DNA of 7,563 nucleotides, from contig JAQCBM010000089.1 of the NCBI GenBank assembly GCA_027729865.1, positions 1 through 7,563 on the forward strand. Direction: 5' to 3'. This document shows positions 7,227 through 7,563 of the stretch, piece by piece; the first letter of the stretch is position 1; every line of letters begins with the position of its first letter. The notes under the pieces were generated by a model. It was given only the letters and a program-made list of their open reading frames with translations, was not told the DNA's origin and did not search any database. The position numbers and the translations under genes were made by a program. The DNA is from Actinomycetota bacterium. GTDB lineage: Bacteria > Actinomycetota > Actinomycetes > S36-B12.

Positions 7227-7563
7227 CTACCGGCGCTTCATCGCCGTGGAATACACCCAGCGCTTCACGCCACGGGGCAGTAGTCCACTTCCCACGACCA
7301 GGCCCTTGTAGATCCCGCGTGGCACGCTGAGCGCTCTCCCCTTCGCACAATCATCGAGGCCCGTCTTCGCCACCATCTCCGGGGTGCACCACGCGAACGC
7401 TGGGAAATTGCTCTGGAACTCGGTCGTGTTGCTCACGCTCTGGAACTCGGTGCGCGTGAGCCCCGGGCACAACGCCGTCACCAACACACCGTGACGCTTC
7501 GCCTCTTCGTGCAACCCTTCGGAAAAGTTGGTCACGTAGGCCTTGGTCGCCGAATACACACTC
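7227..7563 (-). CDS. SDR-family NAD(P)-dependent oxidoreductase, C-terminal part
   Basis: This is the last 111 or so residues of a short-chain dehydrogenase/reductase, an NAD(P)(H)-dependent oxidoreductase with a Rossmann fold; the substrate cannot be told. The catalytic YxxxK pair is present at the right edge of the window (SVYSATKAYV), followed by the usual LCPGLTRTEF segment after beta strand 6. The tail is basic and ends VYSTAMKRR before TAG at 7227-7229. The reading frame is open to the window edge, and the GTG codon at 7559 is an internal valine, not a start. The nucleotide-binding TGxxxGxG motif and catalytic serine should lie beyond position 7563. It is on the same strand as the helicase but 152 bp or more away and has no obvious functional link, so it probably marks the neighbouring chromosomal region. 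Confidence 0.9.
   Translation of the reverse strand, partial: SVYSATKAYVTNFSEGLHEEAKRHGVLVTALCPGLTRTEFQSVSNTTEFQSNFPAFAWCTPEMVAKTGLDDCAKGRALSVPRGIYKGLVVGSGLLPRGVKRWVYSTAMKRR

Noticed and set aside
1..7563. Full DISARM or BREX system, CRISPR array, tRNA or insertion sequence
   Set aside because: No DrmA/DrmB/DrmC, PglX/PglZ/BrxC-like proteins, spaced repeats, tRNA-like clover or transposase coding is visible in the window; parts beyond the left edge cannot be judged.

Overview
The window holds one minus-strand gene cluster that reads right to left. It begins downstream of an unrelated oxidoreductase gene and runs off the left edge. The sequence is fairly GC-rich with mostly G/C-ending codons, uses GTG starts, and has several ATG or GTG codons with little upstream Shine-Dalgarno signal. 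That fits a high-GC bacterium, most likely an actinobacterium, but no marker gene settles the taxon.

Layout from right to left. (1) 7227-7563 is the C-terminal part of a short-chain dehydrogenase/reductase (SDR), probably host chromosome next to the system. (2) 7075-7226 is a short gap with no clear terminator or RNA gene. (3) 3736-7074 is a 1,112-residue SNF2-type SF2 helicase with a phospholipase-D-like N-terminal region. (4) 3063-3743 is a DUF4391 protein whose ATG overlaps the helicase stop by 8 nt. (5) 1146-3056 is a beta-class N6-adenine DNA methyltransferase of the type III Mod kind, starting 6 nt after the DUF4391 stop. (6) 1-1111 is the N-terminal 370 residues of a type III Res-like helicase/endonuclease, starting 34 nt after mod; the rest lies beyond the left edge.

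The four cluster genes are tightly packed and almost certainly one operon. Mod and Res alone would be an ordinary type III restriction-modification pair: Mod recognises and methylates adenine, and Res translocates and cuts unmodified DNA. The point of interest is that they are physically coupled to a second large ATPase and to a DUF4391 protein of unknown function. The sequence therefore suggests an extended restriction-modification-type defence operon with two SF2 motors. I recognise the protein families as recurring neighbours in bacterial genomes, but I do not recall an experimentally defined mechanism for the helicase and DUF4391 parts. The helicase plus adenine methylase pairing recalls DISARM (DrmD/DrmMI), but no DrmA, DrmB or DrmC is visible here.
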